Source: Eubacterium sp. (GTDB taxonomy: Bacteria; Bacillota; Clostridia; Oscillospirales; Acutalibacteraceae). Taken from it: a DNA stretch of 43,623 nt. Below the pieces are notes generated by a model. That model worked only from the letters and a program-made list of their open reading frames with translations. It did no database searches and was not told where the DNA came from. Shown piece after piece: positions 26,004-33,755 of this stretch. The position numbers were made by a program, and so were the translations under genes. Where the stretch lies: positions 1-43,623 of the forward strand of contig JAGHJI010000012.1 of the NCBI GenBank assembly GCA_017886765.1, written 5' to 3'. Within the stretch, counting starts at the first letter, position 1; every line of letters starts with the position of its first letter.

Positions 26004-27284
26004 TTAAATGATTTTTGTCCCTCCAACAGGTCTGATGATAAGTACATAACAGGAGCCCTTGCCGAAAACGGCTTCCATCGTCTGCCTGTAATTCTCAAGA
26101 TATTCATTCGGCACAAACGCCTGTATCGTTCCGGCGAACCCGCCGCCGTGAACTCTCCATGCGCCCTTTCCCTCAAGAAGCTGCTGACTCAGACAGAGCG
26201 CAAGCGAAAGCTTCTGTTCAGTAGGCTTTTTTGAAGTAAACACATTCTGGTTGTACATATATGAGGAAAAACCGGACTCTGTGATGATTTTCTTGAATCC
26301 TTCAAAATCATCGTGTCTCAGAGCATTGACCGCCTTTTCCACACGGGTGTTCTCATTATAAAAATGAACGGCTCTCAAAATCGCCCGGTCATTCACTTTA
26401 TCCACAAGCTTTGGTATGGATCTGAAAAATTCATCAGCCGGAATTTCCCTTAATACATTTTTACCCATTGCCTTAGCCACAGATTCCATTTCACTGCGCA
26501 CGGCGGCATAATCGTCCGTCAGGTCGCTGTGATTGCCGTGGGTATCAATAATGCAAAGGCTGTGACCGGACTTTGAAAAATCAAAATCTATCTTTTTGAT
26601 GACAGGGTTTTCCGTACTTTCAAAATCTATCGTCACAAACGTGCCTACCGAGGAAGCCATCTGGTCAAGAAGGCCCGACGGCTTGCCGAAAAACACATTC
26701 TCACTGTACTGCGCCGCCTTTGCGATTGTAACAGCGTCAATACCGCCGTCGTTATAGAGATAAGAAAGAACATTGCCCAGCAGTACCTCAAACGCAGCTG
26801 AGGAAGAAAGTCCCGAGCCGCCTAAAACGTCGCTGGTGGTGCAGGCGTCAAAGCCGCCGATTTTATATCCCTCTTTTTTGAGTCCTGCCGCTATACCTTT
26901 TATCATAGACGCAGACCTGCCGAAATAAGCTTTATCGGGCGTCAAGTCGGATAAATCGACCACATTCATCTCATGTCCTTCTGATTTCTCATGAATCATG
27001 TTGTCATCATTTTTTGCCGCAACCGCAATCGCGTCAAGATTAATGGAGGCCGCCAGGACCTGACCGTTATTATGGTCGGTATGGTTGCCGCAGATCTCCG
27101 TTCTGCCCGGCGCGCTCAATATGGAAACATCTCTGTCGTCTCCGAACAGTTCTATAAACTTTTTAATTGTTCTTATGTAACGCGGTTTCTGATTTTCAAC
27201 AGCAGAATCGGTAACATAAACCCTTTTCAGCTCTCCGTCCGCCGCGCCGCTCTCTATCCTCTTGATCAATTCACTTGGCTTCAT
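26004..27284 (-). CDS. galK: Galactokinase (GHMP kinase family)
   Basis: Phosphorylates galactose, or a close relative, at C1 with ATP. It has 426 residues. The galactokinase signature is present in variant form, 'APGRTEICGNHTDHNNG' (58-74), where the classic is GRxNxIGEHTDY. The GHMP motif 'GGSGLSSSAA' is at 155-164. 'GLLDQMAS' holds the likely catalytic Asp, and 'VHGGGFAGTIQAF' is the C-terminal motif. The start at 27284 has AAGGAG upstream. No galT or galE is nearby. I recall the same variant signature in other Clostridia, so it is probably a subfamily feature. The sugar specificity could differ from galactose. Confidence 0.85.
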   Translation of the reverse strand: MKPSELIKRIESGAADGELKRVYVTDSAVENQKPRYIRTIKKFIELFGDDRDVSILSAPGRTEICGNHTDHNNGQVLAASINLDAIAVAAKNDDNMIHEKSEGHEMNVVDLSDLTPDKAYFGRSASMIKGIAAGLKKEGYKIGGFDACTTSDVLGGSGLSSSAAFEVLLGNVLSYLYNDGGIDAVTIAKAAQYSENVFFGKPSGLLDQMASSVGTFVTIDFESTENPVIKKIDFDFSKSGHSLCIIDTHGNHSDLTDDYAAVRSEMESVAKAMGKNVLREIPADEFFRSIPKLVDKVNDRAILRAVHFYNENTRVEKAVNALRHDDFEGFKKIITESGFSSYMYNQNVFTSKKPTEQKLSLALCLSQQLLEGKGAWRVHGGGFAGTIQAFVPNEYLENYRQTMEAVFGKGSCYVLIIRPVGGTKII

Positions 27285-27310
27285 TGTTTAATTCTCCTTT
27301 TCAATAGCTA

Positions 27311-28081
27311 TTATAAAACAATTTTATATTTTTCTTTTTCGGAATAAAGCAAAAGGGACTGATTCATCTGTTTTGATTTAATTCCGTAAAATACATTAAA
27401 TGTAATGATCGACACGCCCGTAAACGCCACAACAATCATCAGAAGCACAATAAACTGTACCGAAAACGGATTATAAATTGCCGCGCCGATTTTTGTATAA
27501 ATATATAATCTCGGGGCAAAGCCCAGTATACTCAGACAGATATAATAAATAAAATCGTATCGCATGGAGCCGTAATACTTGGACACCATACCAAGCGGAA
27601 TGGAAGGCACCAGCCTTGACACAAAAAGAACATACGGATTTCCCGTGCCTTTAAACTGTATCCAGTCCCTGACAAAATGGAGCTGTTTGATGCCGAGGAT
27701 CATGCCGGTCCAGCCGCCTCCGATAAATTTGCCCTCCACATATTTTACCAGAAAGAAGAATGTGCAGAAAACAATATTGATAACGACCGCCTGGGTTATC
27801 GGAAATACGATTCCGGATATAACGCACAGAAATCCCATCGGTATCGGAAGCTGGCATTTTGCAATATAAAGGGCAAAAATGCAGATAATGATTTCCACAT
27901 CCGAATCCAGCTTGACTATAGCGTCATCAATCTCCTCAAGCCAGCTGATTAGGGTGTCAAATCTGATTTCCAGCCTGGCGTGATTATAAAGCACGATGGA
28001 TAAAAAGATCAAAAGCGCCGCGGTAATGAGCACAATAATCCCCGATATTAAATTTGTCTGATGGCGTTTTTGCTGTTTCAC
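27311..28081 (-). CDS. VTT-domain (TVP38/TMEM64/DedA-like) membrane protein
   Basis: Multi-pass membrane protein of 256 residues with a VTT/SNARE-associated domain. Members of this wide family include lipid scramblases and flippases. Hydrophobic helices lie near residues 12-32, 63-90, 95-115, 175-195 and 207-230. The core region 'VEGKFIGGGW ... FVSRLVPSIPLGMVSKYYGS' matches the family's re-entrant segment with a conserved Arg and Pro. The start is GTG 28081, with GGAG upstream. It lies 37 bases after pheA and 26 before galK. A role in moving lipid carriers would fit the lipid kinase next door, by inference. Confidence 0.82.
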   Translation of the reverse strand: MKQQKRHQTNLISGIIVLITAALLIFLSIVLYNHARLEIRFDTLISWLEEIDDAIVKLDSDVEIIICIFALYIAKCQLPIPMGFLCVISGIVFPITQAVVINIVFCTFFFLVKYVEGKFIGGGWTGMILGIKQLHFVRDWIQFKGTGNPYVLFVSRLVPSIPLGMVSKYYGSMRYDFIYYICLSILGFAPRLYIYTKIGAAIYNPFSVQFIVLLMIVVAFTGVSIITFNVFYGIKSKQMNQSLLLYSEKEKYKIVL

Positions 28082-28118
28082 AAAGTCATCTCCAAATTAC
28101 TGAAAATATCTCTCTTGC

Positions 28119-29252
28119 TTATTTATATTCAAAATAATTCCCTAAAAGCTCAAATTCGGGCAATTCGTCTGAAAGCGCACATATCAGATCAAGGGTTGAT
28201 TCGTCCTTGACAGAGCCCATTACATCCACATAAAAATGATAGCTGAAATCCGAGTTCTCAATCGGTCTTGACTCAAGTTTGGTAAGGTTCAGACCCGCCA
28301 TGGAAAACCTGCCCAGAACACGGTAAAGCGAACCGGTTTTATGAGGCAGTGAAAAAATAAGGGAAATCTTATCGGCTCCCTTTCCGATAATAAGCTCTTT
28401 TGAAATTACAATAAATCTCGTTCTGTTATTATTATTATTCTGAACATTGCGTTTTAAAATCTTCAATCCGTATTTTTTTGCCGCAAGCTCGGAACAAATG
28501 ACGCCGATATCGTTTTTTTCGCTTTCCGCCACAAATTTTGCTGCGGCGGCGGTATTTGAAAAGTTCACACCGGTAAAATCAAAATTATTTAAAAAATTAT
28601 TGCACTGGGACAGTGCCTGGGGATGAGAATAAACGTCTGTAATATCCTCATATTTTGTTCCGGTTTTGGCGCACAGGCAATGCTCGATCTTCAAATCATA
28701 TGCGCCTACGACATAAAATCTGTATTTCATAATCAAGTCGTAGGATTCGTGTACGGAACCAGCGGTGGAATTTTCAACCGGTATGACACCGAATTTGGTA
28801 TCGCCTTTATTGACCGCCTCAAACACATCCTCAAACTGCGTATAGTATTTCACCGGAGAATCAGGAAAAAGCTTTTTTGCGGTAACGCCGCTGTATGCGC
28901 CGTCAACGCCCTGGCATGCAACAGGCGCACCGCCCGCGGTAAGCCTGTCAGCCGACATGGCGTTCTCAACAGCATCCCGCAGCTCCTTTCCGCCGCCGAT
29001 AATTTTATGCTGCAGCGCTCTTGAGGCGTCCATGGTGGCGGAAAAAACCGTTTTAATCGTATTGCCCAGCTCTCCGCACTTTTCAGCAACATTGTCCAGT
29101 ATCTGCTGCTCTCTTTCGGAATTCAGGACGGGTATGCCTCGCTCCACCTTATATTTTGCCACTTCCTCCGATATGCTCATTCGCTTTAAAAGCAGAGGAA
29201 TAAGCCGTTCGTCAATTTCATCAATTTCTTTTCTGAGATCCAGTAAATCCAT
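28119..29252 (-). CDS. pheA: Bifunctional chorismate mutase / prephenate dehydratase
   Basis: Converts chorismate to prephenate and on to phenylpyruvate for phenylalanine. It has 377 residues. The AroQ-type mutase helices span residues 1-85 ('LRKEIDEIDERLIPLLLKRM'). The dehydratase domain spans about 112-285, with 'GVDGAYS' (115-121), 'PVENSTAGSV' near 157 and 'RTRFIV' near 278. A C-terminal ACT domain for feedback by phenylalanine has 'LESRP' near residue 328. It is last of the aromatic genes, 27 bases after aroC. Confidence 0.95.
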   Translation of the reverse strand: MDLLDLRKEIDEIDERLIPLLLKRMSISEEVAKYKVERGIPVLNSEREQQILDNVAEKCGELGNTIKTVFSATMDASRALQHKIIGGGKELRDAVENAMSADRLTAGGAPVACQGVDGAYSGVTAKKLFPDSPVKYYTQFEDVFEAVNKGDTKFGVIPVENSTAGSVHESYDLIMKYRFYVVGAYDLKIEHCLCAKTGTKYEDITDVYSHPQALSQCNNFLNNFDFTGVNFSNTAAAAKFVAESEKNDIGVICSELAAKKYGLKILKRNVQNNNNNRTRFIVISKELIIGKGADKISLIFSLPHKTGSLYRVLGRFSMAGLNLTKLESRPIENSDFSYHFYVDVMGSVKDESTLDLICALSDELPEFELLGNYFEYK

Positions 29253-29279
29253 TCTATAACTAATATCCTTTATTTAAAA

Positions 29280-30353
29280 TCACATCATCATATCAGCCAG
29301 AGCGAAAGCAACAGCCGCCTCGACCACAGGCACCGCTCTGGGTACGATACACGGATCGTGACGTCCTTTTATAACAAGGGTTTCCTCCGTCATCGTCTGT
29401 AAATTCACACTCTGCTGCGGCCTGGAAATCGAAGCTGTCGGCTTGATGACAACATCAAGGACAAGGGGCGCGCCGCTTGTCATTCCGCCCAGGACTCCGC
29501 CGTTATGATTGCTCATTAAAGCAACCTTTCCGTCTTTTATGCAGTAAGGGTCGTTTGCCTGTGAACCGGTCATATCGGAAAAGGCAAAACCTGCTCCGAA
29601 TTCAACACCCTTAACCGCCGGAATGCCAAACAAAATGGACGACAAGTGACTCTCAACAGTTGAAAACATATTAGAGCCGATCCCCACCGGCAGACCCACG
29701 GCGGCGCATTCGATCACGCCGCCTACGCTGTCCTGTTCCATTCTGGCGCATTCTATAGCCGCTCTCATCTTTTCCTGCGCAGCGGCGGAAATGGTGGAAA
29801 AATGCCGGGCTGAGAGCTTATTAAGAAGCTCAGCCGTAATATTCTTTTTGTCAAACCTCTCGTCCTGAACATCTTTTATTTTCGCGATATGCGCGCCGAC
29901 CGTTATTCCCTTGGCTTTCAGCATCTGCTTGGCAATCGCGCCGGCAAAAACCATCGGAGCCGTAAGTCTGCCGCTGAAGTGGCCGCCTCCCCTGACATCG
30001 TTTTTACCGCCGTACTTTATGTACGCCGGATAATCACTATGGGACGGACGGGGCACGGTCATAATATTTGAATAGTCGCCGCTTCTCGTATTTGTGTTTT
30101 CAATGATCATCGCAAGAGGCGCGCCTGTAGTTTCGTTTTCAATAACACCCGAAAGAATTACGGGTATATCTTTTTCAAGTCTCGGTGTGGCGTATTTGTC
30201 CTGTCCGGGAGCCCTTCTTGCCATATCGGCATAGATTTTTTCCATATCCAGCTTGATCCCTGCCGGAAGCCCGTCAATGACACAGCCTATTGCTTTTCCA
30301 TGGCTTTCACCAAATATGGAAAGCTTTATATTTCTGCCAAACTCAGATGACAT
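29280..30353 (-). CDS. aroC: Chorismate synthase
   Basis: Last step of the shikimate pathway, turning EPSP into chorismate with reduced FMN. It has 357 residues. It begins 'SSEFGRNIKLSIFGESHG', and 'RPSHSDYPAYIKYG', 'RGGGHFSGRLTAP' and 'KGRHDPCIVPRAVPV' are family blocks. I chose ATG 30353, which overlaps the last 11 bases of aroA and has GGAGG upstream. A reading from 30386 would run 33 bases further into aroA. Translation is probably coupled to aroA. Confidence 0.97.
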   Translation of the reverse strand: MSSEFGRNIKLSIFGESHGKAIGCVIDGLPAGIKLDMEKIYADMARRAPGQDKYATPRLEKDIPVILSGVIENETTGAPLAMIIENTNTRSGDYSNIMTVPRPSHSDYPAYIKYGGKNDVRGGGHFSGRLTAPMVFAGAIAKQMLKAKGITVGAHIAKIKDVQDERFDKKNITAELLNKLSARHFSTISAAAQEKMRAAIECARMEQDSVGGVIECAAVGLPVGIGSNMFSTVESHLSSILFGIPAVKGVEFGAGFAFSDMTGSQANDPYCIKDGKVALMSNHNGGVLGGMTSGAPLVLDVVIKPTASISRPQQSVNLQTMTEETLVIKGRHDPCIVPRAVPVVEAAVAFALADMMM

Positions 30354-31545
30354 CCGCCTTACCTCCGATTCTGTTATAATCCTCAAAAAATTCAGGATAT
30401 GACTTATTCACGCTCTGCGCGTCATCGATCACGGTTTCTCCGCTTAGAAAAAGAGCCGCAACAGAAAATGCCATAACGATCCTGTGGTCATTATATCCGT
30501 TCAGTCTTGCGCCGTGAAGCGCAGCTCCGCCGTTTATAATCATTCCGTCATTTGTTTCCGTTACGTCAGCGCCGATAAGCTTCATATTTTCAACAACACT
30601 TTTTATTCTGTCGGATTCCTTATATCTTAATCTCTCCGCGCCCTTGATAACTGTCTGCCCCGCTGAAAAGGAGGCAAGAACCGCAATAATCGGCACCAGG
30701 TCGGGAATGTCCGAAGCGTCCACCACCGTGCCCTGAAGCGCACTTTTCATACACCTGACACGGCCATCCTTAACCTCTGTCAAAGCGCCAAAATTCCGCA
30801 GCACGTCCAAAATTCTTTTATCGCCCTGCGCCGTTTCCATATCCAGTCCGGAAACGGTAACGTCTCCGCCTATGGCGCCTGCCACAAGGAAAAATGCCGC
30901 CTGGGACCAATCGCCCTCCACGGTATAATCTATTTTTTTAAAGGTCTGTCCGCCGTGAATGAGATAGCCAAAATCTGTTTGAGTGACCTCCACGCCGTAA
31001 TCCTTCATTACCTTAACCGTCATATCCACATATGGCTTTGACTGCAAAGGCGTTTTAAGAAGTACAGCGCTGTCACCCTCCAAAACAGGCAGAGCTAAAA
31101 GAAGTCCGGTGACATACTGACTGCTGACATCTCCGGCAATTTCATAGCTGCCGTTTTTCAGTTTTCCCGAAATGGACAGGGGCAGCCCACCTTCACTTTT
31201 AACTGTAACATTATGCTCCGGCAGCAGTTTAAGATATTCGCCTACGGGTCTTTGGGGCAGTCTGCCTTCACCAACAAAAGTCACATCTTTTCCCAATGCG
31301 GCCGCAACGGGAATCATAAATCTTAAAGTAGAGCCGCTTTCCATACAGTTCAGAGTGGTTTCATTCTTTTTCAGCGCCTTTAAAACGCCTACAGTGGCCT
31401 GCATATCCTTTGAATCTATAATAGGCTTAACGGTTCCTCCCTCTGCAAGAAAAGAGCAAATCAATGCCCTGTGCGCCGCTGATTTTGACGGCGGAGCAAC
31501 AATCTCACCGTTCGGGCGGGAGCTTTTGATCTTTACTGTACTCAT
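30343..31545 (-). CDS. aroA: 3-phosphoshikimate 1-carboxyvinyltransferase (EPSP synthase)
   Basis: Joins PEP to shikimate-3-phosphate in the shikimate pathway. It has 400 residues, a little shorter than the usual 420-430. The substrate-binding start 'PPSKSAAHRALI' (residues 18-29) is present. So are 'GSTLRFMIPVAA', 'RPVGEYL', 'RYKESDRI' and the late 'GYNDHRIVMAFS'. It begins 7 bases after the aroB stop with AGGAA upstream. Confidence 0.96.
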   Translation of the reverse strand: MSTVKIKSSRPNGEIVAPPSKSAAHRALICSFLAEGGTVKPIIDSKDMQATVGVLKALKKNETTLNCMESGSTLRFMIPVAAALGKDVTFVGEGRLPQRPVGEYLKLLPEHNVTVKSEGGLPLSISGKLKNGSYEIAGDVSSQYVTGLLLALPVLEGDSAVLLKTPLQSKPYVDMTVKVMKDYGVEVTQTDFGYLIHGGQTFKKIDYTVEGDWSQAAFFLVAGAIGGDVTVSGLDMETAQGDKRILDVLRNFGALTEVKDGRVRCMKSALQGTVVDASDIPDLVPIIAVLASFSAGQTVIKGAERLRYKESDRIKSVVENMKLIGADVTETNDGMIINGGAALHGARLNGYNDHRIVMAFSVAALFLSGETVIDDAQSVNKSYPEFFEDYNRIGGKADVI

Positions 31546-31552
31546 ATTATTC

Positions 31553-32602
31553 CTAAACCCCGAAAATTTTTGGTATATCCGAATTGTCCACAGGATGAAT
31601 AAAGCTGTCGCCTATACTCTTCAGCATAACAAACTTTATACCTGTTCCGGTCCTCTTTTTGTCGGAACGCATAGCACCGACTATTTCTGCCGTACTATGT
31701 GTGTCCGCAGTTTTAAGACCATATTTATGCAGCACCGCTACTATTTTATCCGCCGTACCCGGCGCCGTAAGTCCGAGTTTTTCACCTACGCGGCTTATCA
31801 TGACCATACCAATGCCAACCGCTTCGCCGTGGCTTACAGTCTCAAAGTTCCATAACTTTTCAATAGCATGCCCGCAGGTGTGGCCGAAATTAAGCAGCGC
31901 CCTTTCGCCATGTTCCTTTTCATCATTTTCAACAATTCTGCGCTTAATGTCAAGGCATTCATAGATCATATCCTCAATAAAATCATGGACATTCTCTTTT
32001 TCCAGCCTGTCAAAAAGCGATTTGGATTTTATGCAGCCGTATTTAATTACCTCGCCCATACCGTCCGCAAAAAAATGCGGACTTAGCGTATCCAGCACAT
32101 TCGGGTCAATGATAACCAGGCTGGGCTGATGAAACGCGCCGCACAAATTCTTGCCCTGGGGCAAATCAACGGCGGTTTTACCGCCTACCGAGGAATCGAC
32201 CTGAGAAAGCAAAGTGGTGGGAATCTGCACAAATTTGATGCCTCTCAGATATATTGCGGCGGCAAAGCCTGCCATATCGCCGCAGACACCGCCTCCAAGA
32301 GCAATCACACCGTCATCGCGAGTGAGTCCTTTATCCGCCATAAACTCCACCATATCTATTACAATGGCAGTCTTTTTGGAAGCTTCGCCGGCTTTAAAAA
32401 CATACTCGTATACTTCGTATCCTTGATCTTTTAAGCTTTCTTTTACTTCATTCGCATATATCGCATAAACATTTGTGTCCGTTATGAGACATACTTTATT
32501 ACCGGTTAAAACAGTTTTAATAAACCCGCCTGATTTAGTGATCAGTCCTTTTTCAATCAGTATGTCATATGCGTCTTTAACATTTACCGTCAGTTTTTTC
32601 AT
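31553..32602 (-). CDS. aroB: 3-dehydroquinate synthase
   Basis: NAD- and metal-dependent enzyme that cyclises DAHP to 3-dehydroquinate, the second shikimate step. It has 349 residues. NAD and substrate motifs 'GGGVCGDMAGF' (about 102-112) and 'PTTLLSQVDSSVGGKT' are present. The metal ligands are in 'GEVIKYG', 'GHTCGHAIE' and 'HGEAVGIGM'. The start codon shares one base with the tyrA stop (TAATG), a classic coupled junction. AroD, AroE and AroK are not in the window. Confidence 0.97.
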   Translation of the reverse strand: MKKLTVNVKDAYDILIEKGLITKSGGFIKTVLTGNKVCLITDTNVYAIYANEVKESLKDQGYEVYEYVFKAGEASKKTAIVIDMVEFMADKGLTRDDGVIALGGGVCGDMAGFAAAIYLRGIKFVQIPTTLLSQVDSSVGGKTAVDLPQGKNLCGAFHQPSLVIIDPNVLDTLSPHFFADGMGEVIKYGCIKSKSLFDRLEKENVHDFIEDMIYECLDIKRRIVENDEKEHGERALLNFGHTCGHAIEKLWNFETVSHGEAVGIGMVMISRVGEKLGLTAPGTADKIVAVLHKYGLKTADTHSTAEIVGAMRSDKKRTGTGIKFVMLKSIGDSFIHPVDNSDIPKIFGV

Positions 32603-33429
32603 TATCCGATTTCTTCCTTAATTTTGTTTCCTTTTTCCATTAAATCATGAAGCGCCTCTTTGTCTTCATTTACTATACAGTACTTGAATTTCATAAGATT
32701 GGATACAAGGTCATCGATCTCCCGGACAAGTGCGTCCTTATTGTCAATAAACAATTCCGTCCACATATCCGCATTGATTCTGGCAACCCGGCTGACATCG
32801 CGATAACTGCCTGCCGAATATCCGGCATGATTCGGTGCCAGAGGAGAAAGCACGTAAGAACAGGCAAGCACATGAGCGATCTGCGACGTAAAGGCAATCA
32901 TTTCATCATGATGCTCAGGCGTCGTCACGACCGTCCTGGCAAAGCCCATTTCCTGCGCCAGTCCCACTAGGGCATCTGTTTTATTCCTGGGGGTATCGTC
33001 ATAGGGCGTACAGATAAAGGACGCTTCGTCAAAAAGAGTAGCAAGAGAATTATCGTAACCGCTTACTTCTCTTCCAGCCATCGGGTGGGCCCCAATAAAG
33101 TAGAAATCAAAATCCTCGTTCTCAAGCTCGCGGCAAATCTTAGTTTTAATACCGCAGGAATCCGTTACTATACTGTTTTTCTTAAACAAATTTCTGTGTT
33201 TTTTGATAAAAGGCACGATCGCGTCCGGATAAAAATTGACAAAGGTAATATCCGCCTGGGGTATAAGTTCCTCGAGCGTACCGCTCCTGTCAATAACATG
33301 ATCCTCCAATGCGCGAAGGGAAACGGATTCCGTTCTGTTCCAGCCGAGAACAGTATGTGATGTGTTTTTTTTTAGTGTTTTCGCAAGGCTGGCTCCGATA
33401 AGTCCAAGCCCGATAATTAAGACATTCAT
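32602..33429 (-). CDS. tyrA: Prephenate dehydrogenase
   Basis: Oxidises prephenate to 4-hydroxyphenylpyruvate for tyrosine. It has 275 residues. The N-terminal nucleotide-binding motif is GLGLIG (residues 7-12), and the active-site block is 'GAHPMAGRE'. There is no ACT domain, so feedback by tyrosine through one is not expected. I chose ATG 33429. The in-frame 20 codons before it include the promoter and lack a ribosome site. It is first of the aromatic run, with a promoter at 33461-33489. Confidence 0.95.
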   Translation of the reverse strand: MNVLIIGLGLIGASLAKTLKKNTSHTVLGWNRTESVSLRALEDHVIDRSGTLEELIPQADITFVNFYPDAIVPFIKKHRNLFKKNSIVTDSCGIKTKICRELENEDFDFYFIGAHPMAGREVSGYDNSLATLFDEASFICTPYDDTPRNKTDALVGLAQEMGFARTVVTTPEHHDEMIAFTSQIAHVLACSYVLSPLAPNHAGYSAGSYRDVSRVARINADMWTELFIDNKDALVREIDDLVSNLMKFKYCIVNEDKEALHDLMEKGNKIKEEIG

Positions 33430-33460
33430 ATTTGCACCTGAATCAAAAATAGTTATATTT

Positions 33461-33489
33461 ATAATAATATATAACTTATAATAAGTCAA
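33461..33489 (-). promoter_or_regulatory. Sigma-A-like promoter for the tyrA-aroBAC-pheA run
   Basis: -35 TTGACT (33484-33489), 17-base spacer, -10 TATTAT (33461-33466), about 32 bases from the tyrA ATG. The leader is too short for a T-box or other large attenuator. Confidence 0.65.
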
Positions 33490-33544
33490 ATAACAAAAGG
33501 GTTAAAAAGAATAATTTTAGAAATTATTAATTAACAAAGCATAC

Positions 33545-33577
33545 AAAAAAGGCTATGGAAAAAACCATAGCCTTTTT
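33545..33577. terminator. Terminator after the giant-protein/mini-protein unit
   Basis: AAAAAGGCTATGG (33546-33558) pairs with CCATAGCCTTTTT (33565-33577) around a 6-base loop, with T runs in both directions. It closes the minus-strand unit that starts at 38904 and insulates the tyrA promoter. Confidence 0.85.
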
Positions 33578-33587
33578 ATATGAATCA

Positions 33588-33737
33588 TTATGAGAAGTAA
33601 TCGAAATCATCACCGTCGTCGAGATCGCTTCCGTTATCGCCATCTCCCTCGCCAATGTCTGATGTCATTACGATATTGCTCGGAGGGAGTATATAATTAC
33701 GAATTTCAATTACCGGTTCATCATAAAACTTTTTCAT
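33588..33737 (-). CDS. 49-residue acidic mini-protein downstream of the giant secreted protein
   Basis: Starts with ATG 33737, with GGAGG about 9 bases upstream, only 18 bases after the stop of the giant gene. It ends 11 bases before the terminator. The N-terminal half is 'MKKFYDEPVIEIRNYILPP'. The rest is Gly/Asp rich ('GEGDGDNGSDLDDGDDFDYF') with DxDxDG-like spacing that could bind Ca2+. There is no signal peptide or transmembrane helix. I recall short 'MKKYE.PE.E...' proteins with Gly/Asp tails in gut Clostridia but no function for them. The ribosome site and position make it very likely real. Confidence 0.7.
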   Translation of the reverse strand: MKKFYDEPVIEIRNYILPPSNIVMTSDIGEGDGDNGSDLDDGDDFDYFS

Positions 33738-33755
33738 AATTAAATTCCTCCTTCC

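Noticed and set aside
31172-31855. 227-codon plus-strand ORF opposite aroA and aroB
   Set aside because: It spans the junction of two certain genes on the other strand and has no promoter or ribosome site. It is a shadow ORF.
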